Assembly: GCA_039720395.1 (NCBI GenBank)
Contig: CM077826.1
Coordinates: 18,973,053-19,037,052, forward strand
Length of the DNA: 64,000 nucleotides
Source of the DNA: Liquidambar formosana
Lineage: Eukaryota; Streptophyta; Magnoliopsida; Saxifragales; Altingiaceae
Direction of reading: 5' to 3'
Every line of letters starts with the position of its first letter. The first letter of the stretch is position 1. The translations under genes and the position numbers were made by a program. Shown here piece by piece: positions 21,800-34,304 of this stretch. The notes beneath the pieces were generated by a model. That model saw nothing but the letters and a program-made list of their open reading frames with translations. It was not told where the DNA came from and made no database searches.

Positions 21800-23517
21800 T
21801 ATGTCTGTTTTGTATAAAAATTGTATTTTTTTAATCTGCTCGTCAAAATTTTTGAAATAGTCTCCTATGATAAATATAAAATTCTATATATATATACATA
21901 CATATATATAGTTTTTTAAAAAAAAGGAAGAAAAATTTGTAAATTTTAGATTAATTTCAGATAAATTTATAATTTGATGAGTAAAAAATTATATAAAATT
22001 TTATCTATTGGTCAACAGATAAATTTTACATCATATGTGGCGTGAGCAATTCCTCCACTACTATCTACATTTCTATATTAGTTGAAATCTCTTTTTTCTC
22101 TTTCCCTTTTTCTTTATAAAATAAATAAGATCTAATGCTCAAAAATTAATGTCTAATTTAATTAATTTTTGTTGATAAAAGAAAAGTCATTTATATTTTG
22201 TCAAACCAAAGGTGTTCAAATTACTAGGGATTTTTAAATAGTGTGTGACTAATTGATAAATAAGTTTCAATTTTATTGACTAATTAAGTTAGAAAAACTC
22301 TTACTTGATTAATTGTCAATATTTTACCTAAAAGTGGACTAATCGCCAATTTCCCCATTTTTTTTATTCCACCACTTGAATTAGTTTTAAAGAGGCCGCA
22401 ATTAAACAATTTAAAAAAGTAGCGTCTTATTTTCATTGGACATGGCTGATAAATAAATAAATAAAAAGAAAAAAATTATGTTTTTTTTTTTCCTCCCTCT
22501 TTTTAATCATGATGCAAAAAAAAAAAAAAAAAAGGCCAAGAGAGCAAATGGAAAAGTTTTAAACTAGAAACCACCTAATTTAAACCTTCTTGTACGTGAT
22601 GCTATTTAATCCTCTATGAAGCCAAGAAAGAAAGTAAGAAAAAAAAAAACCAATAAAGAGAAATCACCGCTGGCACAATTTCCTCATTTCTTTTGGCCTC
22701 CACTATCCTAACATTTTTAGGTATTGATGGAGATAAATTTATCCTCCTCCTAATTTCCCTAGACCACATTGATTTCCTTGCTCTCAATTTTTTAAGATGA
22801 TGTTTTATGAAGAACATAGAGATTATGGGGAAAAAATGGGAAAACTAAGAGGTTAAACAAATAAAGGAGAGAAAATAGGAGATAATAAGAGGGTGTGTCT
22901 TTCACCCAGAGAGAGAGAAAAGGATCTAATGTAGGAGTGAAAATAAAAAATAAAAAATACTGAAGACATTGTAAGAAAAGAAAAGGAAAGAGAAATAGGG
23001 AACATAATAAAAATTAAACCGAAGAAAATGAAATTAAACTCGAATACACGTTATGGAAATCAAGAAGATTAATACTCAAAATATTAGACCCAAAAAAAAA
23101 ATGTAGAAGATATATGAAAATCAAATCAAAATGAGAATAAAATATTTGCTCTTGAAAAAAATAATGTAATAACCCCCAAAACGTCAAAAGTACCTATACA
23201 AAAAAACAATTCCAAAGAAAAAAAAAGAATAAAAAGAAACAAAAAAACAAAAATGTATGAAAATCAAAAAGTAGATTGGAAAAAAAAAAAAAAAAGAAAA
23301 AGATGCAAGGAAATCAAATTATATGTTCATGCCCACACTCCAATAGAAATAAAAATTACTTGGTTAAAGCAAACACATGAGTGGAAAGAGAGAGGAAAAA
23401 AAAAAACCTATTAGACTACCTACTTCAGGAAGGGTGGGGGGGAATGTTGTTAATTGAAAATATGTAAAAGCAAACGTAGAGAGTAGAGGGTGTTTCGATT
23501 TCCAAGCCTTTAGTTTT
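21800..23517. other. AT-rich intergenic DNA
   Basis: Mostly A- or T-rich, with A runs at 22517-22533 and 23280-23295 and a purine-rich stretch 22840-23300. A G-rich motif GGGTGGGGGGGAA followed by TGTTG near 23436 looks like a polypurine tract plus LTR start, but no second half was found. No supported gene. Confidence 0.5.
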
Positions 23518-23522
23518 CCTTT

Positions 23523-24197
23523 TGTTTACACCCTAAAATCGGCCTAACAATTTTTGATTATTCGGTCAAGAGCTGTCTATGGTTTAAAGGGTTGAAATTT
23601 CTCAAATCGGTCAAGGCCAGATTGTTATCTGCGATAAAGACAGTTAATTAAACCACGTGATCATCATGGTTGTCAAGATGAAATTGTGGGAAACCCAGGT
23701 GGTGGAATTGGTTTCTGAAAAGAAGTCATGGGGGGTTATAGAACGTGGGAAGTTATGAGAGCTAAAAGATCGTGGAAGTGGGCAGTTAGTGGGCGAAGTA
23801 TGAGGGGCGGTTACTAATGAAGCATATAAAAGGGAAAGCAACCATTTGAAGAGGGTCTCCAACATCAATCAACAAAACAGTTCTCAGGAACTCTATCTTT
23901 CTCATTTTCTTTTAGAATTCTAGGACTTTAAACCCAGAAACGTGTGCTTCTTTCTGGTCAAAGGCGTGTGCACCCCTTTGTCTATCATTGTAATTCCAGA
24001 AATTAATCAATGAAAATGGCTTCCTCCGCGGTAAGCATTTCTTTTTAGTTTCTGTTATTATTTTGTATTCTCAATTACTTGTCACAGAAAAATCCTTGAG
24101 TCCATTCAAGGCAAGGTAGAACCCGCAATTCGTCGCTGTTTAGTGACTGGCACGCTCGCGCAACCCAATCCCCAGAATTGAAATTTTGGAGGAAACA
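23523..24197 (+). repeat. 5' LTR of the outer element
   Basis: TG...CA ended, 675 bp. Contains TATAAAA at 23825-23831, which would start transcription near 23855, and a perfect G-box core CACGTG at 23654-23659 in the U3 part, shared with the other LTR. Confidence 0.95.
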
Positions 24198-24202
24198 CTT
24201 TT

Positions 24203-24220
24203 TGGCACGCCCGGTGGGAC
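24203..24220 (+). other. Primer binding site of the outer element
   Basis: TGGCACGCCCGGTGGGAC begins 5 nt after the LTR end. It has the form of a tRNA 3' end complement; I do not assign the tRNA. Confidence 0.7.
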
Positions 24221-24269
24221 ACCATTCGTGTTATTTTCCAGTTCTAGGAGATTTGTTTTTGCAACAATC

Positions 24270-27067
24270 ATGCCACCAAACCGTGGAGGACGTGGAAAAG
24301 AGGCTTTTGGTCAAGAGTCTGGCCAAGAAGACAATCTGGAAATCCCAGGAGATAATTCTCCTAGGAATGAAAAAACGGAAAGCCAACCATTGGACCATGC
24401 AAATGTTGCTAATGAATTTATGGCTGCTTTTAGGATGAATTTTGATACCATGATGCACGACATATCTCAGATGATGATGCAGCAAATGTTACTTACTATG
24501 AAGACATTTGTTGAATCTAATCAGCAGATTAGTGAAAGTCTGAATAAAAATTCGGACAAATTACTTAGTTACATGGTGGAAAAACTAGGACCAGCGTTTA
24601 AAAATAACGCTCATGAAAAATCTAGTCAATACGGTCGAAAGGCCGAAGGGTCAAATAACTTTAGATATGGGGACATACACCTCTTGTCCAAGCAGGATCC
24701 TTTGGGGTCAAACCCATCAATATTTCGGCCGGAAGGGCAAATCCCAACCTCTATCCATTTAGGAGGTCAATTCGGACAGCCCAGACCAAATGTTGGAACA
24801 AGTGGAGTTAAAGATAATGTATTTTATGCCTCACCCAGGGGGCAAATTTACAATCAAATGCTGAATGACTCGTTTGACCCAAGTCGAAATAGCAATTTTA
24901 TGCCGGGAAATCAAAACGATATGCCAGTTAGAACAGGCCGATCCACGCCCAGAAACTATGGGGGTTCAAATGAAGCCCCATACAATTATGTTGGTCAAGA
25001 AGACCTTACTCAGACCTTTCAAACTAATTTGAGGGACAATCCAAACAATTTCAGAGAAGAGATTGCCAATATCATTAGGGAACAAATAGAGGCAGGTCAA
25101 CCACCAGTCAGAACAGCTTATAGTCGCCCCTACCCTGATTACATCGACCAGCTCCACGAATTTCCTAGAGGTTTCAAGTTCCCTGATTTCACATTGTTTT
25201 CAGGAGAAGATAAACAATCAACCTTTGAACATATTGGCCGATTCATGTGCCAATGTGGTGAAGCAAGTAGTAGTGGCTATTTAAAGCTGAGATTGTTCCA
25301 AGTTCTTTAACCGGTTGGGCATTTAATTGGTATATTAATTTACCATCAGGGTCAATTACAACCTGGCAGGAAATGGAATCTCTTTTCCATATCTATTTCT
25401 GCAAGGCAGAGACCGAAATAACGGTCGCCGATTTGGCCCGAATGTGCTAGGAACCTGGTGCGAGGGTTGATACCTTTGTCCAGAGATTCCGGAATGCCCA
25501 ATGGAGGTGTAGGTCGAATTTAGCATAATCTGATTGTGTCAAAATGGTGATTAGCGGACTTAATCTGGAGAATAGAAAGAAGTTCATCGGCCAAGATTTT
25601 TTCGACCTAGGCCATCTTATGACTGCAGTGTCAAAGTATGAGAGAATTCTAGAGGAAGAAAATCAAAGAAGGGTTTCTTCAAGGGGAACCTATTATAGGA
25701 ACCCAAATAGGGAAGTGGCTCAGATTGAAGCCATGGAAGAAAATGAGGAAACTGAAGAAGAAATCGCCTTAGCCGAACTAAACATTAATCGGCCTTATAC
25801 GTGCAGGGCCTTGGTAAAATCCAAGGTGCAGGAATTAAAACAGAATTTCCAGAGGAGACCAAATAATGGTAACCAAAATGGAAACAGTTTTAGGGATAAG
25901 AAATACGACTTCGACCTCTCTAAAACGGAACAGATATTTGACCTATTGTTAAAAGATGGGCAGATTACGCTACCAGATGAGCATAAAATTCCATCTGCCG
26001 AAGAAATGAAAGACAAAAAATATTGTAAATGGCATGATTGCTGGACACATCCAACAAATAGTTGCATTGTGTTAAGGGATGCCATCCAAAGGTCAATTAA
26101 TAATGAAAAACTAAAATTCCTTGTGGAGAAGATTGTTCATCAAGTTGATGAAAACCCATTTCCTTTTGAGTTTCCAGTTAATATGGTTGTTTTGCAGGTA
26201 CATGATCCTGAAGTGTCAACCAAGGAAACCGAGAGTGCTGGAAAGAAATCAGAAGATAAAGGAAAAACTGTTGTACAGGTTCCTCAACAGAGGAATGAAG
26301 GGATAAAATCGATCTCGTTTATCCCAAAGGCCGAGGGTGAGACTCATGCTTATTCGGGGAGGTTAGATTCCGATACTGTCAAGAGGTGGACTAAGGTAGC
26401 GATAGAACATCTCAGTGACATTTATGGTCACCCAATTTATTGCCGAGGATGTTACAGCAAATTGGCAATGCCTCAGTATGATCCTAGAAATTTGAAGAAA
26501 GCTGTAATTGGGGATATTGAAGTCTCTATTTATCGAGGCGAGCTACAGGTCAGGAGCCTTAATGAGGCCGAAGTCGCAAATGCGGCAGCCAGAAGTCCAA
26601 ACAAATATGAGCAGAAATTCAGATCAAGTGGCCTGTATAAGGCTAGACTTGAGAAAGAGAAGATGATACAAGAAGAAAATGAAGAGCATGCTGGGAGTCT
26701 AAGGAAGGGTTATCGGAAGACCGATGATAGCAATAAAAGAATTCGACCTGATGAACATTCAAAAGGTCAAGGTTTACAAATCACTGTGAAGAATGATTAT
26801 CAGGCCAGAAGCCAGACTGACAAGATGAGAAAAGGCCAAGCATCCAGTTCTGAGACCGCTGAAGGTGATTTGCGTGACCTAATTAAGCCCAGAATGGTGA
26901 AACCCAGGCCGACACAGATAGAAAGATGGTCTCAGGCGCGACACCCAAAATTCGGTCAGCCCAAAATGACTCGGACCCAGAAAAAGAAGCTCCAAAGGAT
27001 ACAAGCTGAAGAAAAAAGGGAGCTGATTAAGAAGACTGGAGGATACCGAATTCGGGCTAATATTTAG
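24270..27067 (+). pseudogene. gag of the outer element
   Basis: ATG at 24270 opens a frame starting MPPNRGGRGKEAFG, methionine- and asparagine-rich, then a retrotransposon gag (capsid) domain starting at FKFPDFTLFSGED. The capsid is broken by a frameshift near 25290, TAG at 25448-25450 and TAA at 25526-25528. From 25544 a 507-codon frame continues with a zinc-knuckle-like CKWHDCWTHPTNSC motif (C-x2-H-x4-H-x4-C, shared with Tat-type gags) and a basic tail, ending at an in-frame TAG (27065-27067). Gag would build the cytoplasmic particle around the element RNA. Confidence 0.85.
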
Positions 27068-27990
27068 AAGCGTTTAGAAGCAATTGAGGAAGAAAAGAAG
27101 TCCCTTCAAGTAGCTATCGGGAAGTGCAAGGAGGATGAAATCCTAAAAGCTGATGATTTTGATGCTGAGGACGATGACACCCTTCAATTCGGATCTCTTC
27201 CACCAGTTAGAGTTCAGGGAAACATGGTTTTTATTTTACCTGCTGATTTTAAAGCTAAGGAGGGCCAAACTTTGTCTTTCGACGATATTGATGTTGGCTT
27301 TGAAGGGAAGCTCTTAATTAATGAAATTTCAGAAGCTCCGAATCGGTCTACTAAGACCGAGCTACCTAGTGAAGGTATTACTTTTACCAAGCCTAGTGAG
27401 AATATGGCTAAACATTTGAAACCCTTATATATTAAAGCCCATTTTAATGGAAAACCAGTTTCAAGGGTTTTAGTAGATAATAGAGCCTCTGTCAATATCA
27501 TGCCAGTTTCGGTTATGAAGAAATTAGGAAAGACAGAAAAGGATCTATTGCCTGCAGAAGTTTCGATAGTAAATTTCATGGGTGGAGCTGTAAAACCTGA
27601 AGGGTTGTTCCTATGGAAGTTACTGTAGGAAATAAAACTAAAATGACGGCATTCTTCGTCATGAATTCGGCCTCGAATTATAATGCACTATTAGGCCGTG
27701 ATTGGATTCATGCAAATATGTGCATCCCATCTTCACTTCATCAGTGCTTGATGATTTGGAATGGGGACAAGGCTGAGTTAATTCAGGCCGACAGTCACCC
27801 ATTTGCTTTGACAAACAATTTTGCTGAGGCTGTTCTTTATGAGAAGAACATAAGACCTTTAGAATTTATAGGCTCTGATAAACATGGCCGACCCCTTAAG
27901 GTCGCTTCTCCAGTGTTGGATGGAGGATGCCATATAAACTCGGTCTCCCAAAGGGCCGTACATGAAAATGTAAGTTTAAATGAATTTTGA
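27068..27990 (+). pseudogene. Aspartic protease region of the outer element
   Basis: Continues the gag frame past the TAG. The active site reads VLVDNRASVNIMP where gypsy proteases usually have D-N-G/T-G-A/S; the glycine after asparagine is arginine here, which should abolish activity. A frameshift near 27610 and another before 27980 split the region; the middle part holds the LLGRDWIHANMCIPSSLHQ block that follows the protease in this group. Confidence 0.82.
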
Positions 27991-30347
27991 AACCCAAGCA
28001 TATCAGGAAGCCATGCAGAGAATAGAATCCTACACGGCTGAAATCAATGAATCGGCCAGTTTGGCCGATTGCGTTAGAGAAGATGCAGACGAAATCACCT
28101 TAGAAGAATTAGAGTTGGAGCCTAAGAAGTTGAGTGATGAAAAAGCTCAAGTCATAGACCCTCTGCAAGAAGTAAAACTATTAGGAGACTCAAAGTCGAT
28201 TTTTATTAATCAAAATTTACCAGAAGACTGGAAAGACAAATTAATCGGCTTGTTAAAAGAGTTTAGGGATTGTTTTGCTTGGGATTATAATGAATTGCCT
28301 GGTTTGGACCGAAAATTGGTCAAGCATAAATTACCAATTAAAAAAGGATTTAAACCATATAAACAACCTCCTAGGAGAATGGCTCCAAAAATTCATCTCA
28401 AAGTAAAGGAGGAGATAGAAAGATTATTAAAGGCCGGGTTCATTAGGACGGCTAAATATGTAGAATGGCTTTCAAACATTGTTCCTGTCTTGAAAAAGAA
28501 TGGGAAACTGAGGGTATGCATAGATTTTAGAGACTTAAATAAAGCCACTCCAAAAGATGAATACCCAATGCCTGTAGTTGACATGTTGGTTGATGCAGCT
28601 GTTGGGTTCAAGGTCTTATCTTTCATAGATGGTCATTCAGGTTATAATCAAATTTTTATAGCCGAAGATGATGTGCAGAAAACAGCATTTAGGTGTCCAG
28701 GTACGTAGCATTGGAACTTTTGAATGGGTAGTAATGCCATTCGGCCTAAGAAATGCTGGGGCAACCTACCAAAGAGCCATGAATTATATTTTCCATGATA
28801 TGATAGGAAAATTCATGGAAGTTTATATAGATGATGTGATGGTTAAATCTTCAGATCTGGACATCCATATGACCGATCTAAGGAGGTCTTTTAAAAGAAT
28901 GCGTGTCCATAGTTTAAAAATAAATCCCTTAAAATGTGTTTTTGGTGTATCAGCTGGAAACTTTTTGAGTTATCTGGTCCACCAAAGGGGAATTGAAGTT
29001 GATAAAAACAAAACAAAAGCAGTTATTGATGCAAAACCACCATCTAATAAAAAAGAACTTCAATGATTTCTCGGTCAAGTTAATTTCTTGCGCCGTTTTA
29101 TTTCTAATTGTGCAGGGCGAACCAAAGCCTTCTCTCCTTTACTGAAAATACAGGCAGAGGACGACTTCAAGTGGGACAGGTAGTATCAGGAAGCATTTGA
29201 ACAGTTGAAAGAATATCTTACAAAGCCACCGGTGTTAATGCCACCCAAGCGAGGAAAGCCCTTGAAATTGTACATCTCGGCCACTGAAGAATCTATTGGA
29301 GCATTGCTGGCTCAAGATAGAGAGGACGGGCATGAGCAGGCCGTTTATTTTCTTAGTAAACTGTTGAATGAAATCAAGTGTAGATATACACCGATTGAAA
29401 AACTTTGTTTGGCTCTGTACTTTTCGTGTATTAAATTAAGGTATTATATATTACCTGTTTTGGTTTATATAATATGTCAAACTGATGTCGTTAAGTACAT
29501 GTTGAGTAAGCCGATTGTAAGAGGGAAGATTGCAAAATGGTCATTAGTCCTTATTGAGTTCTGTTTGCAATATACTCCCCAAAAGGTTATTAAAAGCCAA
29601 GCACTGGCCGATTTCTTAGCAAGCCACCCTAATTTAAGAGAGGTGCTTGAAATTTTGCCTATCATGGAGATTGGGTGCATTTCTTTAGTCCCATGGATTT
29701 TAATTTTTGATGGGTCTCGAACTGAGGAGTCGGCCGGAGCAGGTGTAATTCTAATATCCCCAATGAACAAAAGAACTCAATTTTCATTCAAGTTAGATTT
29801 CAATTGTACAAACAATCAGGCCGAGTATGAGGCCCTCATTATCGGTCTCAGTTTATTGGTGGATTTGAATGTATCAAGTGTTCTTGTTATTGGGGATTCC
29901 CAGTTAGTCTTAAAACAATTATCTGGTGATTTCAAGTGCGTTAGTGATTCTCTAGTCGAATACAATAAAATTGCTAAATATTTGCTGGGATTATTTGCTG
30001 ACGTTTCAATCAAATGCGTATCAAGAAAAGAGAACGATGAAGCAAATGAGTTAGCTCAGATAGCATCTGGATTGAGAATCCCTTTAAGCATTCTTACCAG
30101 GAGAATCACTATAGAAAAAAGACTAAAATCGTCCTTAAAGAATGTATTCGGTCCTGGTAACTTGGTATTATCATTAGATGTTGCCCAGGATGATTGGAGA
30201 TTTCCAATCATAAAATATTTACAGAATCCATCTGTTCAGACTGAATATAAAGTCAGGAAAAAGGCCTTAAAATTTCTTATTTTAGATAACGAATTGTACA
30301 AAAAGAATGTCGATGGCCTTTTGAACTTGTGCCTTTCTAAGTTTTAG
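27980..30347 (+). pseudogene. Reverse transcriptase and RNase H of the outer element
   Basis: The reverse transcriptase starts near 28200; LRVCIDFRDLNKATPKDEYP, SFIDGHSGYNQI and the catalytic YIDDVMVKS are visible. A frameshift lies near 28690, with TGA at 29064-29066 and TAG at 29181-29183. The RNase H part from about 29205 shows IFDGSR, NNQAEYEAL and VIGDSQLV with acidic residues in place, ending at an in-frame TAG at 30345-30347. Confidence 0.9.
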
Positions 30348-31358
30348 GCAATGCAAGTCATGGCCGAAGTTCATGAGGGCATATGTGGGGCACACTAGGC
30401 TAGTATTAAAATGAGATGGCTCCTAAGAAGATACGGCTACTACTGGCCGAATATTACGAAAGATTGCTTAGAATATGCTAAAGGTTGTCAAGCTTGTCAG
30501 ATTCATGGGTCAGTGCAGCATGCACCTGCAATAAAATTGCAATCCATAGTGAAGCCTTGGCCGTTCAGGGGATGGGCAATGGATGTAATTGGTAAAATAT
30601 ATCCCGAGTCATCCAAAAGGGATGCTTTTATTTTAGTTGCAACAGATTACTTTACTAAATGGGTTGAAGCCATTCCCATGCCCTCAGTTTCTCAGGTTGA
30701 GGTGATAAAATGTATTAAAGAAAATATCATCCATAGATTCGGTCTACCCCAGACTATTACTGCTGATCAAGGAACAGTATTTACTGGCAGTGAGGTAAGG
30801 GCATTTGCTGAAGAGTATGGTTTTGAAATCATGCATTTAACGCCATACTACGCACAGGCAAATGGGCAGGCCGAATCAACAAACAAAATTTTAAAGATCA
30901 GTATTGAAAAAATGATTGAGGAAAATCCTCAAGCATGGCATGAATTACTCTCAGAAACATTATGGGCTTACCGAAATTCTAAAAGAACTAGCACAGGTAC
31001 TACTCCATTCGCCTTGACCTATAGGCATGATGCAATTTTGCCTATGGAGGTAACTGTTCAGTCTCTGAGGGTTGCTAAGCAAAACAATTTAAGTGTACAA
31101 GATTATTATGATGCTATGTTGGCCGAACTAGACGATCCAGAAGATATTAGGCTACTAGCATTAGACCATTTACAAGCCCAAAAGAGAAAGATCGAAAAAG
31201 CCTTTGATAAGAAAGTTCGACCTAAGGATTTTCTTGAAAATGAATTAGTTTGGAAAGCTATATTACCTATTGGGTCAAAGGATCCCAAGTATGGGAAATG
31301 GTCCCCCAATTGGGAAGGTCCTTTCAAAATTTTCAAGGTATTAAAGGGTGGAGCTTAT
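30348..31358 (+). pseudogene. Integrase of the outer element, 5' part up to the nested insertion
   Basis: An in-frame TAG at 30396-30398 precedes the long frame. It has the zinc-binding segment ending CQACQIHG, then the core: MDVIGKI (first D), TADQGT (second D, where SDNG is usual), and NGQAESTNK (glutamate). The frame is open until the CTTAT target site (31354-31358), where the nested element starts. It resumes at 48814. Confidence 0.92.
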
Positions 31359-34171
31359 TGTGAACCCCGAAAATTGGGCCCACAAGGGATTGAAAGAAAA
31401 TGGATTTGAAAAAGAAAAAGGAAAGGAGTCGCCACCTTATTTTTTAAAGGAAACAAGGAAAACCCTAAAAATCAGGTTGTTTTAGGAAAACAATTTGAAT
31501 GACTCCATAAAAAGGAAAGGCAAAAACCAATCTTTTGAAAACCAAAGAAATCGGGGATTCGGAGGCTAAGTTATGACATGGGAAGGTTCTAGGCAAAGCC
31601 TATAGGCACCCATGTCACCCTTTCGGTCTCTCAGTTCATTTGGGCTAAATTAAGATCTTTCCCATACAAAAATCAGCAAGTATATCATCACAAGAATTGT
31701 ATGCATATCATATATTTCATTCATCCATCCATGCATAATAAGCACATAAAAACAGAAAATAAAGAAGAACAAAACAAAACAAAAAGAAGCCTAGGATGCT
31801 TGGATCCTAGAACGGACTTGAGCCTCACGAAGAGCGCCTACGTACCATGCAACGAAATACATGGATCAAAGTCCACGTAGTTCGATTAGAACTAAGGTTA
31901 AGACTTAATACAAACCTATGGTTAAAACCCTAGGTTTCCTTATTTGATCAAAAGAGTTGAATTTGATAGAGAGTTTGATTTTAGAAAGAACTCCACAAAA
32001 TGGAAACTTTAATAAAAACCAGAATTTTATTTATGAAGGAAACCTTTGATTAAACCATAGACTTGTATTAAAAATTAACCCTAAATAGGGAGAAGAGAAT
32101 GAGTTAAGAAGAAAGGTGAATTGGGGCACCTTCACACTCACTTACCTGAGCGCAATTAGCTCCAAGCATTTAGCCATTTCAGACATGAGCAGCCCTATTT
32201 GCCATAGGACAAATACCACACCTATTTGCACCCTTACAAGTGCTCAAAACCATGCGAAAACACTAACATGCAAATCTGGACAGAATAGTATTATGACCTA
32301 AAATCATCCACTAAGCATGCCAATAGCAAAAACAGCGAACAATAATAAGTCCTAACATATTCCTAGAACCATATCATGCATAAAAACCCTAAAACATACT
32401 AACATGCATGCAAAACTATCATGTTTACTCCATATGAAAAACATATACAGCAAACACGAAGAAAAACCAAATAAAAAAGTCTACTTTATCATGCTATATG
32501 AAAACAAACACAAAACAATAACTCTAAAACCCTAAACTCACAAATATGCTTAAAAACTCACAAGACATACTTTAATCATGCTAAAACCAAACTAAACAGA
32601 AATTATATCATGCATATTAACTAACTAAAGCAATATAACATGATGAAAATCCTAACTCTAACATGCAATGACACTAATCCTAGCACAAGGACAAACAGGA
32701 GCACAAGAATCATAACTATGCATTAAAAACCTAAAGGACAGCCCTAAAGCATGCTAAACAGTAGATAAAAATTAGATATTCCATGTATATTAACTAGCTA
32801 GAGTGTTAATACATGATAAAAAAGTTACCTTTAACATGCAATAAGCCTAACCCATATGAAAACCTAGTTTAAGCTTGAATAGAGAAGGAGAATACCTTAT
32901 TCTCTCTCAAACACTCAAGTATTAATGCATAAAGTGGCTCCCCTTGTGTTTGTAATTGTTCGTGGCTCCTCAGGTCTTTAGAGTGAATCAAACCAACACG
33001 AATCCTCCTCTTTGTCAAAGTGGTATCACAGCAAAGAGATCAAAACTCACTCAACTTTGAAAAGAAATAGAAAACAAAAAGAGAACAAGAGAAAAGAAAA
33101 GTGATTTTCGTCACTTTGCAGCAGCAGCAACTTCAATTGCGTTTTTGGGTATGAAAACGTTGGATTTGGACAAAGCTTGTGAAATACAAAGTTGTAGAGA
33201 ATTGAATTATCTTTCTAACAAGACCAATTTCATCAAATTCTGACTTCGGATGAAAAAGTTATGATTAAAATACGACTGCTGGTTTTCAGAAAATCTGCTG
33301 CTGAATTATGACGAATTTCACTCCCTCCAAACCCTCTTCTCCTCTCCCTTGTTTAAAGACATTAAGAGAGTATTTATAGCTGAAATCTGGAGTTTCCCTT
33401 TCCTTCCTGGACTAGGTTTCCTTGGAGAATAATCAAAAGGTATTTTATAATGATAAAAGACTTCTAATCTGAATAGGAAAAGGAAATTGTCTTTTATAAA
33501 AATTGGGAGACTGACCGCTAACACGCATGCACATGTATCGTATGTGCGTACACACACTCATCACATACGTACACGTGTTAGTGTCATGATAAAAATGGCT
33601 AATTTAATAAAATAATTTTCTTTTCATTTTAACCAAAAATCTCATGCTGTGATTCGCACTAATTCTTCAAGGATAATCCGTAAATAACCACACTAAACTC
33701 ATCATCAGGCCATATCAAAATTGAACTTCATGAAACACTTTTGAGGGTAAAATGATGACTAATGAAAGTCAATTTGAAAAGATTTGGTTGGTAATTGTGA
33801 GTCAATTAGAGCTAACCCAAGGAAGGGTCAATTAACCAACTTGAACTACATCGAGCCATTTTAATCCCGAGCCATTGACTTACCAAATTGAACCTAGAAA
33901 TACCTCTTATGCATCCATATGAACTCCAATTGACAATTTGGAGATCATTCCAAGGTCAAATGAAAAGTTTGGGACTTAAAAGACGATTATGCCCCTCAAG
34001 TCACAAAAGCTCTTATTATCCCTCAAGATCAACTCCAATTTGAACCAAAATTCATATCCATTGTCCTTGTGACTCTAGAAAACTAATGCAAGTGACTAGA
34101 CTCAAAAACAAAACAAAAACATGCATGAAATGATGAGCCCTAGTAAGGTGGTGCAAAAATGGGGTGTGACA
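31359..34171 (-). repeat. 3' LTR of copy B
   Basis: 2,813 bp, same length as the partner at 45996-48808. TATAAATA on the minus strand at 33371-33378. Short frames inside it are repeated in the partner LTR and are not genes. Confidence 0.96.
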
Positions 34172-34184
34172 GAAGCCCCTCATT
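34172..34184 (-). other. Polypurine tract of copy B
   Basis: On the minus strand TGAGGGGCTTC directly precedes the 3' LTR start TGTCACACC, as needed for plus-strand priming. It is short and imperfect. Confidence 0.5.
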
Positions 34185-34304
34185 GGCGAACAAGTTACAC
34201 TTGTGAACCAATGATAAAGAACAACCCATTTTTGGCCAAAAAGCCCGGAGAAATCACACACTGATACCAACAATGATGGGAGGTTGAAAACCTGAGACTG
34301 AAGT

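Noticed and set aside
32116..32301. Small open frame repeated at 46753-46938
   Set aside because: Both lie at the same place in the two LTRs, so they are just LTR sequence appearing twice.
33318..33557. 79-codon minus-strand frame, repeated at 47955-48194
   Set aside because: Located over the LTR TATA box and transcript start; identical in both LTRs; no family signature.
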